In this document: positions 1 through 7,010 of the stretch, one piece after another
How the letters are laid out: each line of letters starts with the position of its first letter
Numbering within the stretch: position 1 is the first letter of the stretch
Source: Candidatus Poribacteria bacterium
GTDB taxonomy: Bacteria > Poribacteria > WGA-4E > GCA-2687025
Direction of reading: 5' to 3'
DNA: 13,560 nucleotides
NCBI GenBank assembly: GCA_002687025.1
Contig: NYZG01000202.1
Span: 1 to 13,560 of the forward strand
Translations under genes and position numbers: made by a program
The notes under the pieces: generated by a model
What the model was told of the DNA's origin: nothing
Seen by the model: the letters and a program-made list of their open reading frames with translations, nothing else
The model's database searches: none

Positions 1-131
1 CCCACGCTGCCGAACCCGCCACCGGGCGGGCCGAAGACGACGCACGGCCCCCACGCCCTGGATGTCAGCGCGAACAGGACCAGCGCGATGAAGCTCGCGC
101 GCCACGGCCGCGATACGGGATTACAGCACAC
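1..131 (-). CDS. Possible partial secreted protein (5' end only)
   Basis: An open frame on the minus strand enters from the left edge. Reading from a GTG at 131-129, it runs uninterrupted to position 1. After a short basic stretch comes a hydrophobic segment (ASFIALVLFALTSRAW) and then a glycine-rich run (GPPGGGFGSVG), which resembles an N-terminal export signal followed by a low-complexity mature start. The GTG lies inside the last codons of the upstream barrel-like gene, overlapping it by 11 bp, as in a tightly packed operon. There is no ATG in this frame and no obvious ribosome binding site, and only about 43 codons are visible. No family can be assigned. It could be chance open frame in GC-rich DNA; the hydrophobic segment is the main argument for a gene. 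Confidence 0.33.
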   Translation of the reverse strand, partial: MCCNPVSRPWRASFIALVLFALTSRAWGPCVVFGPPGGGFGSV

Positions 132-717
132 GGCGGAGCGCCAATTGCACGAACGAGCCGCCCAGGTCGACTTCATAGCGAGCTTCCGGGATGCGGACCT
201 GCACGTCCCCGAGGAGGACGCGATACTCGAGTCCAACGCGAAGGCGGTTGGTGATGGCGAATTCGGGGCCGATATATAAGATCGCTCCGATCCCCTGCGC
301 CGCGATGCGATCCTGCTCAGGGTATCTCTCCCAATAGGACAGATACTGCGCGCCGACGCCCACCACGACGGCATGGTCGCCCGCGTCGGACAGCGCCGCC
401 CTGTATCCCACGGACAGTTCCAGTGGCATCAGCGACTGGGTCGCCAACGGGCCGGCCACGAAATGCCGACCGTAGCCGTTGCCCGAGTGCTTTAGGAAAC
501 CCACACCGGCCCGCACGAAGGAGCTCTTGTCCGAGAGGTACTCGTACGTGAACGACGTGGCAGTCGCGCTCCCGTACACGTCGCGGGCCGAGTCGAGCCT
601 GGGCGTGTAGCGTTGTACCGAGACTCCGATGGACCGCTCCCGGTCCTGCCCCAGCGCGGCGGGCGCGAGCAACGCCGTCAGAACAACGGCGAGGGCCGTG
701 GCGGCCGATCGATTCAT
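121..717 (-). CDS. Outer-membrane beta-barrel-like protein, exported
   Basis: This is a 198-residue protein with a classic signal peptide: basic MNR, hydrophobic core AATALAVVLTALLAPA, and a likely cleavage after ALG near residue 23. The mature part shows alternating polar and hydrophobic strands with many aromatic and glycine residues (for example SVGYRAAL, VGVGAQYLSYWERY, ILYIGPEFAI, RLRVGLEYRVLLGD). It ends in a strand (FVQLALRRVL), as small outer-membrane barrels often do. The size fits an eight-stranded barrel of the OMP_b-brl type. The start at 717 is preceded by AGGAAT. Extending upstream in the same frame adds only antisense of the next gene and no start signal. The role cannot be deduced beyond a probable outer-membrane location. 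The fold is inferred from sequence character, not from a conserved motif. Confidence 0.72.
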   Translation of the reverse strand: MNRSAATALAVVLTALLAPAALGQDRERSIGVSVQRYTPRLDSARDVYGSATATSFTYEYLSDKSSFVRAGVGFLKHSGNGYGRHFVAGPLATQSLMPLELSVGYRAALSDAGDHAVVVGVGAQYLSYWERYPEQDRIAAQGIGAILYIGPEFAITNRLRVGLEYRVLLGDVQVRIPEARYEVDLGGSFVQLALRRVL

Positions 718-755
718 GGCTATTCCTATCGCGGGGCCAGCGGGATCGCACGCAT

Positions 756-784
756 AGTATAGCGGGCGAGACGCCTGTCGGCAT
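756..784 (-). promoter_or_regulatory. Candidate promoter for the barrel-like protein gene
   Basis: On the minus strand a TATACT box at 761-756 matches the -10 consensus at five of six bases. With a 17-bp spacer the -35 position (784-779) reads ATGCCG, a poor match at three of six. The box lies about 38 bp before the start codon at 717, in the divergent gap between this gene and the lipoprotein gene. The -10 is the main support. Confidence 0.38.
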
Positions 785-873
785 GTTTCCCTACTCGCGG
801 CGCTTGAAGTAAGGTTCAGGAGCCATGTCGCTTCGACCAGTTCCACATGCAACGCGCGCGGAGGCCCGGTGAT

Positions 874-1194
874 ATGCGTTGGAAGGCCCTCAGCATCGCA
901 CTGCTTCTCATACTGTTCCTCCAGTGCGGCGAGGACTCGACGAACAGCGGGAACGCACAGAGCGACGGAACGCCCGTTGCGGCCGAGATGTACGAGTTCC
1001 GCTCCGCCGAAGAGGCCGCCCAGTTCCGCTTCCCGTCGGACACGAAGGCGGTGGTCGGCTTCCGCATGACGCGGATCGAGGATGAACTGCGCGCCATCGA
1101 GGCCACGCCCGTCTTCACAACGGACGGCACACACAACCTCGTAGACCGCTTCGTTACGAACACGGAGCTCCTGCGAATCATCGTCTACCGATGA
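874..1194 (+). CDS. Small putative lipoprotein, unknown function
   Basis: This is a 106-residue protein starting with MRWKALSIALLLILFLQC. The basic start and hydrophobic core leading to Cys18 resemble a lipoprotein signal, but the residues before the cysteine (F-L-Q) depart from the usual lipobox, where -1 is normally G, A or S. Lipidation is therefore likely but not certain. The mature part is short, charged and soluble, with a run of hydroxylated residues after the cysteine (CGEDSTNSG). I do not recognise a family. The start at 874 is chosen because GGAGG (860-864) sits at normal spacing; an in-frame ATG at 847 lacks a ribosome binding site. The stop overlaps the tsaD start as ATGA, so tsaD is probably translationally coupled to it. 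Nothing in the sequence suggests a role in t6A synthesis. Confidence 0.72.
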   Translation: MRWKALSIALLLILFLQCGEDSTNSGNAQSDGTPVAAEMYEFRSAEEAAQFRFPSDTKAVVGFRMTRIEDELRAIEATPVFTTDGTHNLVDRFVTNTELLRIIVYR

Positions 1195-2195
1195 GCGAAC
1201 GTCGCCTGATCCTGGGCATAGACACGTCTTGTGACGAAACCTCCGCGGCCGTGGTCGCCGACGGCCGAGAGATCTTGTCGAACGTCGTGTCGTCGCAGGT
1301 CGACATCCACGAACGGTTCGGCGGCATAGTGCCGGAGTTGGCGTCCCGGAAGCACACCGAGGTTATCACTCGCATCATAGACAGGTCGCTCGCCGAGGCG
1401 GGCGTGGCCTTGGAAGACCTCGACGCCGTGGCGGTGACAAACCGTCCGGGGCTCATGGGCGCACTGTTGGTTGGCGTCGAGGCGGCGAAGGCTCTGGCGT
1501 TCACACAAAGCATTCCCATCATCCCGATCCACCACATCGAGGGGCACATCTACGCCAACTCGATGGCGCACGACGTGCCGTTCCCGCACCTGTGCCTAAC
1601 GGTCTCGGGTGGGCACACGTTGCTCGTTTACGTACGCGAGGGTTGGGAGTACGAACTGCTGGGGACGACGCTGGACGACGCGGTGGGCGAGGCCTACGAC
1701 AAGGTGGCGAAGCTGCTGGGTCTCGGGTTCCCCGGAGGCCCCATCGTCGACCGCCTGGCACACGAGAACACCGAGGAGCCGGTCGATTTCACGGTCCCGA
1801 TGGCGCGTACCGACTCCTACGACTTCAGCTTCAGCGGCCTGAAGACCGCCGTCCGCTACTACATACAGAAGTGCGACGGCGAGCCGCCCGTGGGACGCAT
1901 CGCGGCGGGCTTTCAGCATGCCGCGGTCACCTCACTCGTCACGAAAACGGCGCGCGCCGCGAAGGAGCGGGGCATCCGCGCGGTCACGCTGACGGGGGGC
2001 GTCGCGGCGAATCGCCGCCTGCGGCACGACATCGAGGAGATGGGCGCCGAGCTCGGCATCGACACGTACTGCCCGCCCTTCGACCTTTGCACGGACAACG
2101 GCGCGATGATCGCCGGTGTAGCGCACCATGTTTGGGACAAGGGCATCGAAGCGGATCTGTCTCTGAGCGCTCACGCGAGCGCGCCTCTTACCTGA
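1191..2195 (+). CDS. tsaD: tRNA N6-adenosine threonylcarbamoyltransferase TsaD
   Basis: TsaD transfers the threonylcarbamoyl group from threonylcarbamoyl-AMP to A37 of tRNAs that read ANN codons, acting in the cytoplasm with TsaB and TsaE. The 334-residue protein has the normal family length and all landmarks: the N-terminal ASKHA nucleotide-binding start ILGIDTSCDETSAA (residues 7-20), the metal-binding HHIEGH (His115 and His119), SGGHT (139-143), the FSGLKTAV region (214-221), TGGVAANRRLR (268-278), and the metal-ligand aspartate in TDNGAMIA (Asp302). The start overlaps the lipoprotein stop by four bases. tsaC follows after 7 bp, so the two t6A enzymes that handle the activated intermediate are probably co-expressed. 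tsaB and tsaE are not in the window. Confidence 0.97.
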   Translation: MSERRLILGIDTSCDETSAAVVADGREILSNVVSSQVDIHERFGGIVPELASRKHTEVITRIIDRSLAEAGVALEDLDAVAVTNRPGLMGALLVGVEAAKALAFTQSIPIIPIHHIEGHIYANSMAHDVPFPHLCLTVSGGHTLLVYVREGWEYELLGTTLDDAVGEAYDKVAKLLGLGFPGGPIVDRLAHENTEEPVDFTVPMARTDSYDFSFSGLKTAVRYYIQKCDGEPPVGRIAAGFQHAAVTSLVTKTARAAKERGIRAVTLTGGVAANRRLRHDIEEMGAELGIDTYCPPFDLCTDNGAMIAGVAHHVWDKGIEADLSLSAHASAPLT

Positions 2196-2202
2196 GTTCG
2201 TC

Positions 2203-2811
2203 ATGTCGCCGAAGATCGTCCCGATCGAGACCGGTATCTTCGACGCGGTTCGCGCAATCCGCGCGGGCGGAGTCGTGGCGCTGCCGACCGACACCGTCTA
2301 CGGCATCGGCGTCGATCCCGCCAACGCCGCTGCCATCCGCCGCCTGTTCAGTATCAAGCGACGCGACGGCGCCAGGGCGATCCCGATCCTCCTGGCGGAC
2401 GTAGCTCATCTTGGGGACGTGTGTGACTCGCCGTCGGAGGCGGTCATGCGTCTCGCCGAGGCGTTCCTTCCGGGGCCGTTGACGCTTGTCGTGTCTCTGT
2501 CAGCGGAGTTGCCGTCGGAACTGAACGCGGAGTCCGGCACGGTAGGCGTACGCGTACCTGACCATGATGGCGCCCGCGACTTCATCCGCGCCTGCGGCGG
2601 GATGCTGGCCGTCACGAGCGCGAACATCTCAGGCGAGCCGCCGGCTACCTGTGTTGCGGACCTGTCGGCGGAACTCTTGGGGCTGATCGACGTCGTTCTG
2701 GACGGCGGCCCCACGCCGGGCGGCGCGGCGTCGACGGTCGTCGATGCACGCGCGGACCCGCCGGCGGTTCTGCGGCAGGGGCCGCTGACGGCCGCCGACC
2801 TCGGCATATAG
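2203..2811 (+). CDS. tsaC: L-threonylcarbamoyladenylate synthase (TsaC/Sua5, YrdC domain)
   Basis: The enzyme makes threonylcarbamoyl-AMP from threonine, bicarbonate and ATP, the substrate that TsaD uses next. The 202-residue protein is a single YrdC domain: ALPTDTVYGIG (residues 26-36), the basic loop IKRRDGARAIPILLAD (50-65), PGPLTLVV (90-97), GVRVPDH, VTSANISG and the closing STVVD. There is no C-terminal Sua5 domain, so the length fits the short TsaC type (YrdC/YwlC-like). The start is 7 bp after the tsaD stop. No clear ribosome binding site precedes it, which suggests translation depends on ribosomes arriving from tsaD. The TsaD-TsaC pairing supports both assignments. Confidence 0.93.
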   Translation: MSPKIVPIETGIFDAVRAIRAGGVVALPTDTVYGIGVDPANAAAIRRLFSIKRRDGARAIPILLADVAHLGDVCDSPSEAVMRLAEAFLPGPLTLVVSLSAELPSELNAESGTVGVRVPDHDGARDFIRACGGMLAVTSANISGEPPATCVADLSAELLGLIDVVLDGGPTPGGAASTVVDARADPPAVLRQGPLTAADLGI

Positions 2812-2812
2812 C

Positions 2813-2832
2813 GCGCCGCATCCGCACGGCGC
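2813..2832 (+). terminator. Weak hairpin after tsaC
   Basis: GCGCCG (2813-2818) and CGGCGC (2827-2832) can pair as a 6-bp all-GC stem with an 8-base loop directly after the tsaC stop. No T-run follows, and the surrounding bases are so GC-rich that short stems are expected by chance. At best this is a possible end to the lipoprotein-tsaD-tsaC transcript. Confidence 0.22.
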
Positions 2833-2925
2833 CGGCCCGGCGGCCCGATTTGACCTGCGGGTAGAATTGGGGCAATAGATAAACAGGCCCAACAGTGGTC
2901 CACAGCAATAGGAAGATGTGAGCGA

Positions 2926-3279
2926 ATGGTAGAAGAGACCCGTCAGGAGCGGCCGGAAATCACGGCGTGGATGAAGCCGACGTGCGGATGGAGCAACGGC
3001 GTGCGCGCGGTCCTCGCGAAGTACGGCCTCGAGTACGACGATCGCGACATCATCAACGTGCCGGACCACTTCCTCGAGATGGTGAACGTCACGGGCCAGC
3101 GCTACCAGCCCAGCCTACGCATCGGCGATGCCGTGCTTGCGGACATCAGCGGCGACGAACTCGAGCAGTGGCTCCTCAGCAGCAAGGTGGTCGCCCCCGT
3201 CGCGACGGACGACGACACGCCGCTCGACGAGGGATGCGCCGATCACAGCGCGCCGGCCTCGGTCACGTTCGGCTCATAG
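2926..3279 (+). CDS. Glutaredoxin-like protein with a CGxS active site
   Basis: This is a 117-residue protein whose first ~85 residues look like a glutaredoxin/thioredoxin fold. A beta strand (EITAWMKPT) leads to CGWS at residues 20-23, then a helix (NGVRAVLAKYGLEYDDRDI). A proline at 62 (YQPSLRIGDAVLADIS) sits where glutaredoxins have their cis-proline and glutathione-binding strand. One active cysteine followed by G-x-S is the monothiol pattern (CGFS type), linked in the family to Fe-S handling or glutathione-dependent redox work. The tail (about 90-117) is acidic and disordered-looking, with an extra cysteine (DEGCADHS). GGAAG at 2911-2915 sets the start. It may share a transcript with the methyltransferase 37 bp downstream. 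The CGxS and proline positions are visible; the biological partner is unknown. Confidence 0.75.
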   Translation: MVEETRQERPEITAWMKPTCGWSNGVRAVLAKYGLEYDDRDIINVPDHFLEMVNVTGQRYQPSLRIGDAVLADISGDELEQWLLSSKVVAPVATDDDTPLDEGCADHSAPASVTFGS

Positions 3280-3316
3280 GCGGCAGGGCCTGAGACTACC
3301 GACAACGAGCGGCATC

Positions 3317-4048
3317 ATGCCCCGGCCCTCCGACGCCTTCGGGCACATGGTTCGCGATCACTTCCGTAGCGGCGATGCCGTCGAGGTGATAGAGCGCGAC
3401 GACGGATACATAGACACCACCGCGGGCGCGGAGGCATACTTCGCGCCCCACGACGTCTGGCCACCGACCAAGCAAGCCGCCATCGCCCTCGTGCGCGGCC
3501 GCGTCCTTGACGTTGGGTGCGGCGCGGGACGGGTGTGCCTGCACCTGCAGGAACGCGGCCTGGATGTCGTCGGCATCGACATCTCTCCGCTCGCCGTAGA
3601 GACATGCCGCGAGCGCGGCGTGCGCGACGCGTGTGTGCTGTCGATCACGCGGGTGAGCCGATCGCTCGGCATCTTCGATACCGTCGTCATGATGGGCAAC
3701 AACTTCGGGCTGTTCGGCAATCGACAGCGGGCCCGGTGGCTGCTGCGACGGCTTGCCGGCATGACGACGGCCGACGCGAGGATCATCGCCGAGACGATGG
3801 ACCCGTACATGAGCGACAACCCAGACCACGCGGGCTACCACGACTGCAATCGACGGCGAGGCCGCATGGGTGGCCAGATTCGCCTGCGCGTGAGGTACAA
3901 GAGTCACGTCGGCGCGTGGTTCGATTACCTGTTCGTGTCGAAGGCGGAAATGTCGGAGATACTCGACGGCACGGGATGGCGCGTCGCGCAGTTCCTGGAG
4001 TCCGGCGGGCCCGGCTACATCGCCGTGATCGAGAAAGCCGCTACGTAG
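3317..4048 (+). CDS. Class I SAM-dependent methyltransferase, substrate unknown
   Basis: This is a 243-residue protein with a Rossmann methyltransferase core. Motif I VLDVGCGAG is at residues 63-71, the acidic end of strand 2 is GIDIS (Asp88), and a later strand is FDTVVMMGNNFGLFG (120-134), as in the Methyltransf_25/11 group. About 60 residues precede motif I, containing DDGYIDTTAGAEAYF, and the C-terminal half ends in WRVAQFLESGGPGYIAVIEK, typical of small-molecule methyltransferases. The ATG at 3317 is preferred: an upstream in-frame extension would run through the glutaredoxin-like gene in another frame. The ribosome binding site is weak (GAGCGG). The stop overlaps the convergent coaE stop. 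The substrate cannot be predicted from sequence or context. Confidence 0.85.
   Translation: MPRPSDAFGHMVRDHFRSGDAVEVIERDDGYIDTTAGAEAYFAPHDVWPPTKQAAIALVRGRVLDVGCGAGRVCLHLQERGLDVVGIDISPLAVETCRERGVRDACVLSITRVSRSLGIFDTVVMMGNNFGLFGNRQRARWLLRRLAGMTTADARIIAETMDPYMSDNPDHAGYHDCNRRRGRMGGQIRLRVRYKSHVGAWFDYLFVSKAEMSEILDGTGWRVAQFLESGGPGYIAVIEKAAT
4041..4048. other. Palindrome CTACGTAG carrying both convergent stop codons
   Basis: The 8-bp palindrome supplies TAG for the plus-strand methyltransferase (4046-4048) and, read on the other strand, TAG for coaE (4043-4041). The two genes therefore overlap tail to tail by eight bases, with no room between them for a conventional intergenic terminator. Confidence 0.9.
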
Positions 4049-4697
4049 ACTCGACCAGCCGCGCCAGTGCCAGCCACACGGCCATCGACCGCTCCTGCAA
4101 GTCGTCCATCGAGGCGTCGTTCTCGATGACGAAGTCGGCCCGCGCGCGCTTCTCATCGAGGGGCATCTGCATGGCGTTGCGCCGGCGAAGTTCGTGTTCG
4201 TCGACGAGCGACCCGCGCGCCTGGGCCCGTGTCAGGGCGCGGCGAATCCGCGTCTGCTCCGGCGCCGCGACCGTCACGGTGACGTCCATGTCCGCGTCCA
4301 GGCCTGACTCAAACAGCAGCGGCGAGTCGATCACGGCGACGCCGGTTGGATGCGCGGTGATGTGCTCCTCGGCTTCCGCGCGGTGGATGGCGAGCGTCTT
4401 CGGGTGCAGGATGCCCATTAGCGTCTGACGCGCTTTTTCATCGCCGAACACGACGCGCCCGAGCGCCGGCCGGTCGATCGCCCCGTCCGCTCTGAACACG
4501 TCGTCGCCAAACGCCTCGCGCACCTCGCGGCGGACATCATCATCCTCGCGCAACAGCCGATGCACCGTAGCGTCGGAGTCGATTACGCGTGCGCCCATGG
4601 CGCCCCATAGACGCGCGACGGTGGTCTTGCCGCACGCCATGCCGCCGGTAAGCCCGACGGTAAGTCCTCGCTTGTCGCTCACGTTTGCCACCTGCAT
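4041..4697 (-). CDS. coaE: Dephospho-CoA kinase
   Basis: CoaE phosphorylates the ribose 3'-hydroxyl of dephospho-CoA with ATP, the last step of coenzyme A synthesis, in the cytoplasm. The protein shows the P-loop VGLTGGMACGKTT (residues 14-26), the substrate-site aspartate in VIDSDATVH (about 38-46), the HPKTLAIHRAEAEEH helix, VIDSPLLFESGLD, and the lid arginines around RIRRALTR. At 218 residues it is slightly longer than usual because of the N-terminus. The ATG at 4697 has GGGG just upstream. A GTG at 4682-4680 with AGGTGG five bases before it would give a 213-residue protein starting nearer the family norm and is a real alternative. The neighbours are not CoA genes. Confidence 0.95.
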   Translation of the reverse strand: MQVANVSDKRGLTVGLTGGMACGKTTVARLWGAMGARVIDSDATVHRLLREDDDVRREVREAFGDDVFRADGAIDRPALGRVVFGDEKARQTLMGILHPKTLAIHRAEAEEHITAHPTGVAVIDSPLLFESGLDADMDVTVTVAAPEQTRIRRALTRAQARGSLVDEHELRRRNAMQMPLDEKRARADFVIENDASMDDLQERSMAVWLALARLVEST

Positions 4698-5074
4698 GTC
4701 ACCCCGGGGGAAGCGGATACCAACCGATACTGTGCCGTGTGGTGGCGCCGGGGGCCTATCTCAGTCTCATCTCTTGGGAACGTCCGTGGCCTCGTTGGGG
4801 ATACCCAAGGGAGGAGGGGAAGGAAGACGCTGTGCGCAATCGCTGGTTCCCGCGACTCGGGCGGGACAGCCAACGGGGAAGGTAAGCTCCCCTGACCTCG
4901 TTCGCCTCCACCAGGACCGGGCGGCATCGTGGACCAGCCCGACCAGCATCGGGGAGTCCGTAGGCACATGGATGGGTTCGATGCCGAACTCAACACAGGA
5001 ATCATACGATCCCCCAGGGATCGTGGGAAGGGCGGGACATGGCGTCTGGACGCGGACGCGCCGATGAGGAGCCG
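4698..5074. other. Gene-poor, hairpin-rich stretch between coaE and an IS110-like remnant
   Basis: I see no credible protein gene in these ~380 bases. The open frames on both strands have no family features, no good starts, and compositions rich in Arg, Pro and Ser typical of spurious frames. Several short inverted repeats occur: TCCCGC/GCGGGA (4848-4853 with 4861-4866), GGGGA/TCCCC (4875-4879 with 4888-4892), and a stronger one at 5006-5024. A purine-rich run lies at 4807-4827. Because an IS110-type start follows on the plus strand, the stretch could be the non-coding end of such an element, where this family encodes its bridge RNA. This is inference. The first part must also hold the coaE promoter. 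Confidence 0.5.
5006..5024. repeat. Perfect 8-bp hairpin, ACGATCCC / GGGATCGT
   Basis: The arms 5006-5013 and 5017-5024 are perfectly complementary around a 3-base loop (CCA). No T-run follows on either strand, so a standard terminator is unlikely. It lies about 50 bp upstream of the IS110-like start codon and may be part of a structured RNA or a protein-binding dyad. Confidence 0.6.
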
Positions 5075-5172
5075 ATGACGATGGCCGGGGTTCGCGACAT
5101 GCCCGTGCTGGGCATCGATGTCTCGAAGACAACGCGGCGCGTGGGTCTACCCGCGGCTATGGATGCGCGGGG
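5075..5172 (+). pseudogene. 5' remnant of an IS110-family transposase
   Basis: A plus-strand frame with GAGGAG (5066-5071) before it opens at the ATG at 5075 or 5081. It reads DMPVLGIDVSKTTRRVGL from about 5096. The V-x-GIDVSK-x-T...V-x-L pattern is the first beta strand of IS110-type DEDD transposases, including its first catalytic aspartate. The resemblance stops after roughly 20 residues. The frame stays open to 5497 but only antisense to the TPR-protein gene, and none of the other catalytic acids or the C-terminal serine region is present. This is therefore a truncated element whose remainder was lost or replaced at about 5150-5172. The short match keeps confidence moderate; chance similarity is the alternative. 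Confidence 0.5.
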
Positions 5173-6957
5173 TTACCGAACGGCCGTCGGTCGCGCGTTC
5201 CGCCGCTCCTGCGCGCGGGCCGCGCGGCGAAGCTGCCGTGCGCTGACGACATCCTCCGGCGTGATGGGATGCGGCGCGCCGCCGGTGTCTCTCCCGGCCT
5301 TGCGTTTCGTCATCTGCTCCGCGGCGCTAGCGCAGTCGCGCGCCAGAGCGACGGGATACAGCCTGAACGCCTTCTGGAGGGCCGGTAGACCGCGGCGATC
5401 GTCCAGTCGACCCAGAGCCTTCACGACGACGGCTGCCACGCCGTCGTTGCTCCAGATCATGTCGTTGAGGGCGGCATCCAGGCGTGTCACCAGGTAGGGC
5501 GTGACGGCCTCCAATTCACTGGGATGCCGGGCCCCGAGATGCCCCAAGCCTTCCAACGCCCAGCGCGCGGCCAGCGAATCGCGCGCCTCCGCCAGGCCGC
5601 GCAGCATGGGAATCCCCGCGCGTTCGTCGAAGCTGTGTGCCGCCATCGCGAGTAGGCGTAGGTTGTGCGGGTCATCCTCCGTCTCCGCGGCGCGCAGGAC
5701 GACGGCAAACGCCTCCGCGCGCATCGCGTCGGAGCGGCTCCTTCCCGACAGCGTGCCGATCTCAACCACGACCACAAGCCCCGCGTGGCGCGCGGCCGCG
5801 TCGGTCGAATGCGTCATCTTGGCCGCAGCATCGAACAGAGCTCTACGGCCGCCGCCCGCTCGCAGGTGGTCTCGCAGCAGACGCCGCGCCGCGGCGTGTC
5901 CTTCTCGCTCGACGTGCCGCAAGTCGGCGAGGAACCCTCCGATATCCTCAATGACGTTGGGCGCTTCGTCGGCCGGCCCGGGGGTCGTCGGCGGGAGTGC
6001 GGCGCTGCGGCGCGCGCTCGCGACGGCCTGCCGCAGGCGCTCGGTGTGCAGACTGTTGGGATGCTCCTCCAGCCCCTTCGCCGCCCATTCGAGCTCCATG
6101 TCGTGTCGCGACAGCCGTTTGTACATGCTCGCGATGAACGCGTGCGTCTGCGCCAACTGGTCGTCGTAGGTGTCGGAATAGTCGGTGAGCAGGCCCTCTG
6201 CCTCGCGGATGGCGCCCTTGTGGTCGCCGAGGAGGTAGTGGCTGAAGGCGATCATGTACTGCGCCGTCGCGCGCAACTGGACATCGGACGCCTCCGCCTG
6301 AATCTGGCGGTATTCCCCGAGCTTGACCCGCTCTTCGCTCCGATTCGTCGCGCGGCCCTCCGACTTGGACCGGCCGCGGATCAGCCACAGTCGCGCCTCG
6401 CGTCCGTACTTCGTGTCGGGATGTTGGTCCGCGATGCGCTCATAGGTGGCTTCGGCTGCCTCTCGGTCGCCGATGTCGAACTGGAGGGTTTTGGCCTTGG
6501 TGAGCATCGCGAACGGCGCGTGGACCGAATCCGGGTGGTCCCGCAGGGCGTCGTCACAGCGCGCGACCGTGGCCGCGTACTCCCCGAGACGGGCGTGGCA
6601 TTCGCCAATGCGGATGATGGACTCGACGGCGTATTCGGACGACGGGTAGGCGACGACGACGCGTTCGTAGGCTTCCATCGCCGGCTTCGGATTCACGTAC
6701 TCCCAATGGTGGATGTTCGCGATGCGGAACAGCGCCTCAGGCGCCCGCGGGGATGACGGGTAGAGGGTAGCCACACCATCGTACGCGCGGATGGCGTCGT
6801 CGAACTGCTTCCGCTCGAAGTGGAGGGCATAGGCACGCTCCATCAGCGATGTGGCCGTGTCTCCGGGCGCAGCGCCGCCGCCGACCGTGGCGCCAGCCAT
6901 AAGGAATGTGGACAGGACGGCAAGTGGCAGGTGGACATTCGGCCGAAGAGGCGACAT
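5173..6957 (-). CDS. Exported TPR and HEAT-like repeat protein
   Basis: This is a 594-residue protein with an N-terminal signal (PLAVLSTFLMAGATVGGGAA, residues 11-30) and a likely periplasmic location. Residues ~36-310 are tetratricopeptide repeats in the style of BamD/CpoB assembly proteins: repeated units such as FDDAIRAYDGVATLYPSSPRA, PAMEAYERVVVAYPSSEYA and EAAEATYERIADQHPDTKYG, each ending in a P-x-S/D-x-x-x-A turn. After a Pro-rich linker (321-333), residues ~355-560 look like HEAT or armadillo-type helices (ARWALEGLGHLGARHPSEL, VVVKALGRLDDRRGLPALQKA). The start at 6957 follows GAGGACAAG. A much longer in-frame extension upstream is antisense to the TfoX-like gene and is rejected. It is probably a scaffold for protein-protein contacts; no enzymatic motif is visible. 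The C-terminus is very basic (RRAARAQERRNARPTAVR). Confidence 0.82.
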   Translation of the reverse strand: MSPLRPNVHLPLAVLSTFLMAGATVGGGAAPGDTATSLMERAYALHFERKQFDDAIRAYDGVATLYPSSPRAPEALFRIANIHHWEYVNPKPAMEAYERVVVAYPSSEYAVESIIRIGECHARLGEYAATVARCDDALRDHPDSVHAPFAMLTKAKTLQFDIGDREAAEATYERIADQHPDTKYGREARLWLIRGRSKSEGRATNRSEERVKLGEYRQIQAEASDVQLRATAQYMIAFSHYLLGDHKGAIREAEGLLTDYSDTYDDQLAQTHAFIASMYKRLSRHDMELEWAAKGLEEHPNSLHTERLRQAVASARRSAALPPTTPGPADEAPNVIEDIGGFLADLRHVEREGHAAARRLLRDHLRAGGGRRALFDAAAKMTHSTDAAARHAGLVVVVEIGTLSGRSRSDAMRAEAFAVVLRAAETEDDPHNLRLLAMAAHSFDERAGIPMLRGLAEARDSLAARWALEGLGHLGARHPSELEAVTPYLVTRLDAALNDMIWSNDGVAAVVVKALGRLDDRRGLPALQKAFRLYPVALARDCASAAEQMTKRKAGRDTGGAPHPITPEDVVSARQLRRAARAQERRNARPTAVR

Positions 6958-7010
6958 GACTCTTGTCCTCGCGTAGGGCCGCGCGGGCGTCGGGCAAGAT
7001 CGACGATAGC

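Noticed and set aside
88..279. Small plus-strand open frame (63 residues) at the left edge
   Set aside because: It is antisense to the barrel-like gene, has no ribosome binding site or family features, and conflicts with the signal-peptide-bearing minus-strand genes.
2850..2881. Possible promoter (TTGACC with TAGAAT or TAGATA) before the glutaredoxin-like gene
   Set aside because: The -35 is good, but the candidate -10 boxes lie 6 or 20 bp away instead of about 17, so I do not annotate it.
4767..5132. Minus-strand 121-residue frame (and the plus-strand frame 4597-5067) in the coaE / TPR gap
   Set aside because: Composition is rich in Arg, Pro and Ser, there is no start signal, and no motif is recognisable. 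I treat the stretch as non-coding, though a decayed gene cannot be excluded.
5665..6756. Long plus-strand frame of 363 residues
   Set aside because: It is a mirror frame of the TPR/HEAT gene; high GC content keeps antisense frames open. Its residues are mostly Arg/Gly/Val with no domain.
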